Part shown: positions 20,601 through 31,700 of the stretch, in pieces
Numbering within the stretch: the stretch's first letter is position 1
Layout of the letters: every line of letters starts with the position of its first letter
NCBI RefSeq assembly: GCF_051020975.1
Contig: NC_135037.1
Location: 2,976,001-3,040,000, forward strand
Direction: 5' to 3'
DNA: 64,000 nucleotides
Origin: Osmia lignaria lignaria
Lineage: Eukaryota > Arthropoda > Insecta > Hymenoptera > Megachilidae
Notes under the pieces: model-generated
What the model saw: only the letters and a program-made list of their open reading frames with translations
The model's database searches: none
What the model was told of the DNA's origin: nothing
Program-made: the position numbers and the translations under genes

Positions 20601-21567
20601 CGAATGAAACTGGTAGATGGTTCTCGGTTTCAACGCAGACAGCGTGACGCCGCACCGGCTGAACGAGTGGAAACGTAAACGCGCATCTCGATCGTGACGT
20701 AAACGTTATCGATACTTGTACAACGACCTCGAATGATACCCGCGATACCTTGGACCGACCGGACTGCACCGTCCAGGTAAGTGCAGAGTGACGATAAAAA
20801 TGATGCCACTTCTTCTTCTCGACATAGAAGTTTCTACCCTCGCAAGTGAAGGTTAGGATAATGATGGTTAAGTCCTTCCCTCGCGCAGCCGCTAGGCGAT
20901 TAATAATAATGTTAATTAAACTACACTATCGCTAAAATCCGCAGCGAACATGTTATCAAAAAAAGTGTACGTTACACGAGGTTACAGTTGATATCTATTT
21001 CCTGGAACTCTCTTACGCTGTGTGAACAGTAACAACAACACACGACCAACTATTATTCCTCTATCAACATAGATACCATAGATCTATAATAAAAAAAAAA
21101 AATGTTTATACCGTACCTGAAATTCTTCATGGATCTTCCACCACCGTGAATCTGCCGTTTCTAGGTGATCCACGCCTTGGCACTCTCCCAGTGAATCCGA
21201 TTCGTCAGAATTCGTCAAAGTCTCGCCTCGCTTACGGCTGGACAGAAAGCTCTGCCCGGTTCAAGAAGCAGTCTCCTGCTCGCGGGAAAGCGCGTCCGTC
21301 CTCGAGGACACCGGTGGCCGCTGCAGAGGAAAAGGAACCGTCGTATCGACCATCGAGATGAACGCGAGCGAGGACAGGGGCGCAGCCGCGGATTCACCGC
21401 GTCTAAGTAGGCCAAAGCTGCGCGACATCGCCCGCCTCTGGATCAACACATTCAGAGCCTTCTATGCCGGGGACGTAGAAGTTGCACCCGTTGCAACAGC
21501 TTCACCAGCCACCGCCTCTCGTGAGGCAGGAAGTCTCACGGGACAGGGAGCCCCGGGGGTAGCTGCG
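20601..21567 (+). promoter_or_regulatory. Probable 5' untranslated exons of cappuccino
   Basis: A strong donor (GTCCAG followed by GTAAGT) at 20777 and an acceptor (TGCCGTTTCTAG) ending at 21164 suggest a non-coding first exon ending at 20776 and a second exon from 21165. In the capu frame there is a TGA at 21166-21168 at the very start of that exon, so translation cannot begin upstream of it. The first in-frame ATG is at 21358 and a second is at 21568. The 5' edge at 20601 is arbitrary. Confidence 0.5.
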
Positions 21568-24500
21568 ATGGGTAACCTGCAGAGCGACGCGAAGAAGAAG
21601 GGCAAGAAGGGACGTGGAACCACCGAGGGGACCGCTAGCACTCCTGACTCCATTGCGGATGGCCTGGTGGACGCGACGGACACCGGGGACGACGGGGAGA
21701 CTGGAGACACAGAAGAGACGCCAGTTAAGAAGACACAGAGTATTGGGAAAACGGGAGATGGTCAAAAGGGTGGAACGGAAAAATTGCGGCCGACTCACAA
21801 GAGACAAGCACCAAGGCCACCTGAATTCGCCGAAAGACAGGTCAGTGGGTGAGGATGAAGGTTACACATGTATAAAGGAATTTTTTTATTCTCTCTGAAA
21901 TTTAACTAAGGGGTTGAACAGGTTCCGGAAGCTAAACCCGAGGCTCCAGAAAGGCCGCGACAGGAAGGAGAGGGAAAGATCGAGAAGAAAGATGAATCGC
22001 AGGAGGAATCGGTAGACACGATTGTATTAACGGAAACTAAAGAGAAAGATGAGGCATCGAACGCGATGGTAGCGGTATCTGGTCAAAGTCAAAAACAAGG
22101 ACCAGCGCTTCTGGTTACAGACTCTTGGCGATTAGCCAATAAAAGTCTCGTCGTAACGGAAATCTCGATGCCGCCGAGTCAAGAATCCTCGAGCGACAGC
22201 GTGTTTACCGACCCTGAAGAACTGGCTGGCGCCGCGGAAGCTGCGAAGACGGAAGTGGCCGATACGACCACCTCGTCGTTACTTCCCACCACCTACGCCG
22301 CACCGAAGAGTCGCGAGATCGAACAGTCTTCCATCGCCCCACTGCTCGGTAAGCCTTTTACTATATTTCTTCTTTTTATCAACGCGTGACCTCGATGTAC
22401 GAAATCAAATACAAAGCGTTTCAAAGTATATGAGTACAATGTAAGTACAGAGAAAAAGTTTCGAATCGCTTTGAATTTTATTCCGATTTTAATAGTCTTT
22501 AGTTACGAAAGCTTTGAAAGACTCGAATGTCTTTCACGGTTGTACTCGTTAAAACTGTACCTTCGTTATGAAACATCCTGTACGTTCACCTTAAATCCAG
22601 GAAGTGAAATTCAAGAGAAAGTTTACAGAGATATTCGCGAATCGCTCAGAGACGATGCAAAGCCAAGATTAATAAATGCCTATCGTTGATAAGAAAAGCG
22701 ATAAGTGTTATCAAGGAGGCGTGATTTCACCACGTGTCGTACTCGCTCTTCCACAGTAAAGTTTCATCCGGCGCCGAGCGATGATAAGCGTTCATTTGAC
22801 GCGACAGGTTCGTTGGGGCCTATTAAAAAATTCATCTTAAAGCCTCTCGTTTCAACATGGCGTTGAAAAGCTCGTATCTACGAGTCTTGAAAGGGAGACC
22901 TCGTCCGGATTGTCAGTGGTTCCACGGTCATCCGGCTGGTAGAGGACACATCTGAATGGTAGTTAGAGGGAACCTCGATGGATCAACCATCAGCAATTAT
23001 CTCCACACAGTCAGAGGTTAACGCTTACTTATCACGGTCCGTTTACCAAATTGCCGAAGAACAAACGCGAACCAGAACGCGACGGACGCTCGCTGTTCAA
23101 TTCGAATGACAAACTTCAGGCGGCACTGATTACCACCAGTCCGTTCTATAATTAATTCTGGGAAGCACCAGAGATCGGAGCAGCAAGTGATAAGCACTTA
23201 CCCGCCAATGCCGGACAAAGTTTCGAACGGCGGAGAAGCGAAAAACGAAGTTATCATAAGCTTGTACTCGCGTTGGATCTGTGACAATCGTATAGGTTCT
23301 CTGTTGCTCTCGTTTCTGTGATTTGTTTTTTTTTTCATTCATTTTCGAATAAACAAGAGTGACCTAATGAAAGGGAGAATGAAATGAAACGAGTGTTCGA
23401 TCTTTCAGAACGACGACTCGTCGACTCGTTAATTACGGCCTTACCGGAACACTTGAAGTCTACTCTTACGGAAGCTGAATTGGAACAATTCGCCTCTAGA
23501 ATCTACTCCAGACTCGTCTCTGATGGAGTTCTTGGTTCCATTACAGTTAATACTGCCACGCACAAGGAATCTACGGTAGGACGCATATTCCTATCTATGA
23601 AGTTTTTTACGTTTTTACATGGTTTCTTTCGTTTCAGGAAGATCAGACAGAACGCAGAGACACGCCGTCCATATCCGTTACCCTAAATTCGGAAGGTGTC
23701 TCTGCCAAAGATCGATGGGATTCGGAGAAGGAAACGTTGAAACGCGAGCTAGAACGTCTTCGGGAACTCGCCAAGTATGCGGAGAAAACGACGCAAGGTA
23801 AATCTACGCAGACATCTCCGACGGCCGAGTATCCGGAAGGAAGTTTCGTGAAGTTTTCGAAGTTAAAGTATTCCGAGGCGGCTACTTCGCCTTTGGGCAG
23901 TCCGGTGGTTCATAATGAAGCTCCTCAAGAACAACCCACAACCGCGGCTTCTTCGACGTCGACCGGAAGTAGTTCGCAAGACGCGAAGAGTGCGGAGAGC
24001 GAGGTGCCACAGGCTCGAACCGCACGATTATCGTCGTCCTCACCTCCAGTTTTATCACCACCGCCGCAAATTTCATCCTCCAGTACATTCTCAATCACAC
24101 CTCCACCACCGCCACCACCACCACCACCACCACCTCCGCCGTCTCCTTTCTTAGACCACCGCTCGCTCAATAATTCAACTTCTTCTCTGTCTCCTTCGTT
24201 TTCGATACCACCACCGCCGCCATTGCCCGCCTGTTCAACGTCCGCGCAGTCTATTCCTTCGCAACGAACTACCAATTCCCTGCCAACGATACCACCGCCT
24301 CCGCCTCCTCCACCTCCACCCCCGCCGCCTTTGCAACCAATGACTGGAGAAGTTCACAGAGAAACCCCTGCACCTCCGCCACCGCCGCCGCCACCGCCAT
24401 CCCCTACACCGTCCATCGGTAAATTAATAGCATCCATACCACCACCTCCGCCTCCGCCGCAACCTCAGATACCAGTATTCAGTTCGGTACCACCGCCGCC

Positions 24501-26463
24501 ACCGCCTCCTCCTCCAGCACCTCCATCGCAACTGTCGTCGCAGTCTTCCTTTGGACTACACAGCGGTCCAACGATTCCACCACCGCCGCCACCACCTCCG
24601 ACACCTTTCGGCGGAGTACCTCCACCGCCGCCTCCGCCACCTGGAAGCAAACCTGCTGCACCACCGCCTCCTCCACTGCTTGAAATACCTGGAGCACCTC
24701 CTCCGCCTCCGCCTCCGGCAGGACCTTGTCCTCTACCAATACCTCCGGTTGGAGGTTGGAACCCGGCAAGCAGAGCGTGTGAGTAACAGAACAGCGTATC
24801 GCTTGAATTGCTTCGAAGATTTCGCGATGGTTAGATTGCATAATTTTTCAATTCAGGTTTAAGAAAAGAACCTCTATGTCCCGAGGTTCCAATGAAACCG
24901 CTCTATTGGACGAGAATCCTGGTACCAGTGGTGCCTACGGAACGTCGCTCCATCGACGCTGTGGATTCTGCCGCTCAGGTAATTTCAGAACGTTAATTTC
25001 TTGTCGAAGTACGAGGACGATGGTTAAACTTGATTATCAGCAGGGTCCGCTATGGGCGGAACTAGAGGAAGAGACAAATCTGGACATGAAAGAGTTCACC
25101 GGTCTGTTCTCCCGCCAAGTGACCGACAGAAAACCGGTAAAAAAGGCGGACGTCGCTTCGAAACCGTCTAAAGTGCAACCAGCGAAAATCCTCGACTCGA
25201 AGCGATCTAAAACCGTGGGGATACTAGAGAAGAGTTTGCACGTGGACTTTTGCGAGGTGGAGAACGCAGTTTATAATCTAGACACGAGTGTAGTTAGCTT
25301 GGAAGCGTTGCAACAAATATACGAAATTGTAAGTGTATAAAATCATACGTTATAATTTTTATTCTAATCACGAGACGATAATTCGATGATTGCCGGTTAG
25401 AGACCAACGCAGAAGGAACTGGAGGACATAAAAGCTTTCGAGGAAGCAAGCCCGGAAGTACCTCTGGATCGTCCGGAAGTCTTTCTGAAGAAGCTTTCAA
25501 GTATACATCATTTTTCGGAGAGAATAGCGTGCTTGATGTTCCAGTCAGAATTCCAAGACGCTATTTCCTCTTTATCTTCGAAGTTGACAAATCTTCGTAC
25601 CACCTGCGATTTCTTAAGAAACTCCAGTTCCCTGAAGAAGGTGATGGCGTTGATTCTAACCCTAGGCAATTATATGAACGGTGGAAATAGAACAAGAGGA
25701 CAGGCCGATGGATTCGGCTTGGAGATTCTAGGAAAATTGAGGGACGTGAAATCGAACGTACCTGGGATAACGTTGCTCCATTACGTCGTGAAAGCTAGAT
25801 TAGCTCAAGAAAAGGATCACAATTTCGAGGAACCTCTTCCGTTACCGATACCCGAACCAACGGACATCGAGGCTGCCTCGACGATCAGTTTCGACAACAT
25901 CTCGGGTGAATTAGAGAGACTGCGAAAGGAATTGCAAGGTGAGAATTATTCGAGTATTTTCTTTATCGAGATGCTAATTCATCTGACGCTTTCTGTCATT
26001 TTTCCAGTTTGCACTGAAAAGTGCAACCTCGTTGTAGAAGCAGATCCGGAAACGGCAGTACCGTTCAAAGAGAAGATGGATTCGTTCTTCCAGGAGGCAG
26101 CCGAGGAATTGGCTAACGAGCAAGAGGCCCTTCTCGACGCGAAGAACAAATTCAAAGCTGTGATGCAGTTTTATCAGTACACGCCTAAAGGAAGTAACCT
26201 GGACGCAGCCGATCCAAACGCGTTTTTCATTATGTGGCTGGGTTTTTGCAAGGATTTCAAAGTACGTTGTTCGATTTCATTCTGTCGGAGAGTCGTAATT
26301 TTAACGAATTTTTCAGGATATATGGAAAAAGGAGCAACAACGAATACGAAAGGAACGAGTGGAAGAAATGCGAAAGAAGTACAAAAGTAAGAATAAAGTG
26401 GAGAAAATGAAAATAAGCGCCACGGGATTGAAGGCGCGGCTCCAGAAACTTTCACGCAAATAG
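21568..26463 (+). CDS. capu: Cappuccino, FMN-family formin actin nucleator (10 coding exons)
   Basis: Exons are 21568-21840, 21922-22348, 22757-22807, 23409-23575, 23638-24778, 24857-24978, 25041-25328, 25401-25938, 26008-26261 and 26317-26463, giving 1135 residues. The start at 21568 gives MGNLQSDAKKKGKKG, a myristoylation-type N-terminus like that of vertebrate FMN2. An in-frame ATG at 21358 would add 70 residues. A disordered acidic region is followed by a helical coiled segment (near 23740-23800), then a very long FH1 made of many polyproline runs (about 24095-24760). FH2 opens with PMKPLYWTRI (24889-24918) and contains the signature GNYMNGGNRTRGQADGF near 25670-25720. The protein ends in a Lys/Arg-rich tail (26317-26460), the Spire KIND-binding segment in this family. 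Drosophila Cappuccino builds the oocyte actin mesh with Spire and controls streaming and axis formation. The FH2 and tail match is strong. Exon 3 (51 nt) has a weak donor and may be optional. Confidence 0.93.
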
Positions 26464-27430
26464 TGATTTCAACGAGTCGCCTAAAAGTATACATCAGTCT
26501 TCGAGCGAGGATTAAAAGAAAAAAGTCTGTGATTGTTGCAAAGAAAAAGAAAAGGAAAAAAAAAAATTATATACACATCGAATTTATTATCCTCCTCCTT
26601 TTCGAAGTCGGATAAAAAAAGTGTAAGAGATTGTACTATACATATCTATATATCTATTATATATTTCCAAGAGACTGTACCGTACGCCGTAGCAACAAAA
26701 ACGAGCGACGCGTCCAAGAAGGGACACGCGGAAAACGAGCAGAACGTTGACGGACGTCGAAAAATATACGTTTTGCCTTGTCTACACTCATTGACAAAAT
26801 CGCCCGACTCCTGTCTATAGACAATATTCCGCAACTGTCTATAGACTAATGGAGAACAAACCGGATGTCTATGACTAGTTCCATAGACCAAAATCACAAG
26901 TCTATTGTCTTCCATCTCGAATGGAAAACTTGAGACAAGTTGCGCTTTTATCTCGTAGTGGAGACGTGTTCATAGAAACAAATGAGTCTCTGTCCAGACC
27001 TGTGTCCATTATTGCATTTTCGATAATTTCATGGTGTTGCAGCGACTAACTGTAGATGTGGACGCCTGACAAAATCGGATAGACTGTGTTGCAAATTGTT
27101 CGCGACTGTTTATAGACAAAGTTCGCAATTTGTTTATATACAGTCGCGCGATTTTGTCTACGAGTGTAGACAAGTCTTTTACGCTGACTTTACGTGTCCA
27201 TTATTTTCGTGCCCCTTACAAAGGACAGTCTCGGATCGATTGTCCGTTCTGTTCGATCCGTCCCACTCTACGGCACTAACGTTCTTGACGAATTAAAACG
27301 GAAGTAAAGATTTCTATCGCGTAGCTACGGTTCGTTTTTGTGAATTTGTTATTTGTAAATAGGCTTGTTAAGTTTGCGAATGATTTGTAAATATATATAC
27401 CACGATGAACTATTCGATAATTATAATAAA
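26464..27430 (+). terminator. Cappuccino 3' UTR with poly(A) signal
   Basis: After the TAG at 26461-26463 the sequence is non-coding. An AATAAA at 27425-27430 (TTATAATAAACG) is the best candidate cleavage signal. The UTR carries the long inverted repeat described separately at 26777-27174. Confidence 0.55.
26777..27174. repeat. Long inverted repeat (about 70-bp arms) in the capu 3' UTR
   Basis: The left arm, starting CTTGTCTACACTC at 26777 and including GACAAAATCGCCCGACT, matches the reverse complement of the sequence ending GAGTGTAGACAAG at 27174. The interior holds several TCTATAGAC-like palindromes and a hairpin pairing CGCGACTGT (27101-27109) with ACAGTCGCG (27140-27148). This looks like a foldback MITE that has become part of the transcript. 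Confidence 0.7.
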
Positions 27431-28797
27431 CGATACTTTTTACACGAACTTTGTTTCTTTTCTTCAGTAAAAAAGGAATATATATATAGACGAAGACACT
27501 GAATATTTGGTGTCAAATGCGTGTGCGTTTGCGTATATTTTTCCACTGCAATTAGTAGCGACGATACAGAACCTTCAAGTAAAGCGAAAACAGGAGATTA
27601 ACATTTAAGAATAGTTAATAGATTAATCGCATCATCGTACGAATCGTGCTATCGCGTTAATCGCAATTCTAAAAAAAACATAAAAAAGAAGGTCGGAAAT
27701 GCCTTTCTGCAAAATATAGTTATCGAACAAGCCAGATGGTCAGAACTGGCCGTGTATAAATAAAAGGGCCCTACTCGTTCGTCCGAGCCACGGTTCGCTT
27801 CGGTAGGGCAGGTACGATTCGCGCAAAAGCGATTACGGCGATAGACTCAAGGCAAAATCGTTGCGTGTAGCGTAATTTGTCTTTTTTTTCTTTCTTTTTT
27901 CTTTTTTATAGGAAACTGTCTTATTCGCGGAGTGATTCCCGGTACGATACCGAGCCGGACAACCGAGCAGTATATACATCGCGGTTTTTCTACTCTTCGA
28001 AGAAAACGATACGATCATCGGATTCTTTCTTGATTCGTTGCTCCTTCCAACGGGGGCCCTTTACGAAAGTAACGACAATCGTAGGAAACGGAAAAAGAAA
28101 AATTGATCGATAAAGTCAGCAACGTTTGAAACAAGCGTACGGTCGCGGATACGCATACACCAGCGACTGGTTTCTTTTTTTTCTCTCTTTTTTTCTTTTC
28201 TTTTCACGAACATGAAACGTTACTCGTGTTAACGACCGGTAAAAACCTAGTCCTAATAGATAACGTAAAATTACAATTACATTATTTGATAAATCGTTAT
28301 CGCTATCTGTCCGTAAAGAAACACTCTTACGAAACCGGCTAATCGGCTCGTACATAACGCCGCAACGACGCCTTTACGTACGACCCTGACACGCATCATC
28401 GTTCTTGGATAAATTTTCTCTTAGGAGCGCGCATTACGCGAGCTATCTATGCGTATATTTTTACAAAATATCTCGATAACGTTAAGCTCTTTCATTCGAT
28501 TCGGGCATCCTCGAGGAGAACCTCGCTTCGAAGGGTCCTAACCAAAAGAAGAAAAAAAAAAAGAAATGAAGTTCTCCTTGAAGCAAAAAAGCTTTACTAA
28601 CGAATGTCATCTCTGTCTCTCTCTCTCTCTCTCGAGGCGCCCTCGCGTTCGAATCGTTAATATATTATTAGAATATCCTAAGCGTAGCGTCAACGAGGAT
28701 GCCCCGTGAACAAAACAGGCGGCGATCTCGGTCACGGTGACACGATCACGGCTTCGAGAACAATTTTGGCCTTTCAACGACTATGCCCGTGGCGCGA
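27431..28797 (-). other. Space between the capu and shot 3' ends, mostly probable shot 3' UTR
   Basis: Only short frames are seen. A CT microsatellite lies at 28616-28633 and a pyrimidine-rich run at 27880-27910. On the minus strand no standard AATAAA was found, only a TATAAA variant near 27907-27912, so the end of the shot transcript is not placed. Confidence 0.4.
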
Positions 28798-31700
28798 CTA
28801 TAATCGGAATGGTGCACGTTGATCGATCGGCGTTGGTTTTCCTCTCCTTTGGCTGGCTGGTGTTGACACTGATGTGTCCGAGGCGCCGGAAGGTTTCCTG
28901 GAGAGTTTCAATGACGGCGGCAGTGGGGTACTTGATCCGCTGGACGGTGTCCTTGTTCTACAGAAAATTACAATAATCGTTAGAATATATTCTATATAGT
29001 ATTTTAATCGAACGTGATCGTATACGTAGCCTGATCGGGCCTGGACACGTATCAGGCTACATTCCGGCTCTGTTTCTCCGGAATTTGATCGGTATGATAC
29101 ACGCGAGGCGATGAACAACAACCAACAACGAGAACAATGACATCAAGCGAGAAAACCAAAGTATAAACCGAGTGACAGAGGGAAACGATGATTACCTAGC
29201 TTGCTTAACGGCCGACGAGGTGTTAGTTGCTGAATTTGTACACATCGAGCTGCTCCTATAGTGTTGGAAAACAGACACGATACTTAATTATTAGTACGTC
29301 ACAAGCGGTGCACGATAAACGGCCGTTAACGGAGCGAAAAGCCAGGCAATGCAAATTAAAATACCATGCTAATGCGAAACAGTTGCAGGACGAATGGATG
29401 CTCGATAAAATTCAAGCGTTCGTGATTAACCCATTTACTACCACGATCCCCAAATGGGGATTTAAATATATACTTTTTTTATCACTTGCAACAAGATTAT
29501 ATTAAATAAAAATTTGGCAGTTAATGGGTTAATGAGATGGTACAAATTTGTTTTTTCAATTTTCAATTAGCTATTTTCACTCTTGAGAGTGAAGAATGCA
29601 CCCCAACATAAAATAATTCAATGTGAAAATAATATAAAAACTCAATCAACTGCATTGAATTCTTCGTACTAGTATGACAGAAAACTGAAAAGATATTAAA
29701 AATAAAAAAAGATACTTGTGTAGCATGCATTTCACACAAAGTGCAAAAAGAAAAGAAAAGAGAAGCGAGCGAGTGTTAACAGCGGGAAAGTAGTTCGGCC
29801 ATACCCGGTAGAATCGGTAGAAACCGTCGAGTGGTTGCTTTGCGTAGAATGAGTTGAAATATTGCTGGTCGTCGATTGCGGGGATTTAATATCAGTACCC
29901 ACGTACACGGGGATCCTCGAGCGGCTAAATCATCATCATCATCGAATCATCAGTTGAACGTGTTAACATACCTAAGATACCTATCTGCGCAGACGCGCGT
30001 CTCGTCGAGCTTTCATTCTTGCAAATTGTTACTAAAATCGCGGACTAAAGGAGAAGCATCGATAGAACGAAAACCAACAGCCAACATAATGAATGAAAAA
30101 CAGAAGAGAATAAATGATGTATGAATCACCTCCACCACTGCAACGAGCATTAAATGTACATAAATTTGAAAGAGAATTCATTGAATGCGCCCAAAGAAGC
30201 CATTTTCTTTTGGTAATAAAACCCACCTTAAGAATTTATCTGACAGAATATTAAAAGCTAAAGCCAATTTCTTTCCACGGCCAATTCTCTATAATCGTTA
30301 ATTCAGTTTACCTGATCGGTGTTCCGACACCAGTCAGGGTTGGAATGCTCGAAGCTCTATGGATTGTGCCAAACCTAAAAAAATGTTATTAACGAAACTT
30401 ATGTTAATCGTCGTTAACCGACACGTTTAGAACTGACTTTGTTAATATGCGTGGTACGAGGCGTTCTAAGTTCTAAAATCGTGTATCAAAGACAATACAA
30501 CCGCGTGTTGTCTGTTTATCGAAAAAGTAACGGGAGAAATCGGGGAACAAAAAAAAAAAGAGAAAATAAACACGATCTGGGTACAAAATGCTGGGAACAA
30601 CGAATGAACATTTCGTCGATCAAAAAATCATTCCAACATTTACGGAACGGGGATGCGAATACGAAGATATATCTCTGTCACGAATGTACAGTGCCGAGCA
30701 CGCTATCCTTTAGTAGGAGATCCAAGTGGCGATATAACGAGTGAAGATAAAATGTTTCTTCCTTAGGAAAAGCGTACTCGGTACTGTACACACGATGCGA
30801 GAAAATCAATTGATCTACGTTCGACAAGATGCGAGTTAGTTGTTCTTGCGCAATTTCCAGGTTTCCTTTTTCGGACGAACACACGCGGAAGGGTTTCACA
30901 GGTACGAACCTAGCTGGAACCCCACTGGCGGGGCTAACCAAACCGGTGGGAGTTCGGGGTCGGGAACTAGAGCCGTTCACCGGTGTTCCGAGTCGTTTTC
31001 CTGAAACACTGTTATGTCTGCTGGAAGTTGGAGTATTTCCTGTTGTGCTGACGGCTGTTCTGCGAGGAATGCGGCTTAGGTTGCTCGAATCGTCTGAAAT
31101 CAACGATTAAATTGATCATTGTTGTTTGATAAATGAAAGGAGAATTTTTTTTTTTAAATCTTTGAAGGTTCTTACCGGTACTATCGAGCGACTGTGTGGA
31201 ACCATAACGACTTGGAGGTTTGCTACCTTGCCTGGAGGCTGGTCTACTTCCTGGTCTACTTGTTGGTCTGGACGCTGGTCTCGATGCTGGTCTACTAGAT
31301 GGCCGACTACCACCTGCAATAAAATTTATATTAGAAAATTGTCTGTTAAATTCCACCGTAAGTGTGGCTTTTTTACGTACCTGGAGTTATTGTGCTTCTG
31401 TAAGGCGTACTGGTCTTCCTGGCGGAGCCAATTTTGAAGGAACTCTCGTTATCGCTTAGGCTGTCTGGCGTTCCGGCGCTCAAGGAAGAACGGGATGCTC
31501 GTGATTGTCCCATGGGAACGCTTCGAGCACTGCGTTCTCTCACCTACGCGATTGAAATCCCAGGTCAGGTGAACGAAACGCATGGACGAATAAAAATAAA
31601 AAGTGCAATCTACCGAAGGAGAGAATGCACAGCATAGATAAATAAGCAAACAAACGGATAAACAAACAGCTGAGATAGTTCTTCTTTTGCGTCGATGCTG

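Noticed and set aside
23925..24841. Gly-rich and Glu/Val-rich minus-strand frames over the capu FH1 region
   Set aside because: They are antisense or shifted readings of the polyproline-coding repeats and have no independent support.
28616..28633. CT dinucleotide run near the shot 3' end
   Set aside because: An ordinary microsatellite. Its position next to the last exon is not by itself evidence of regulation.
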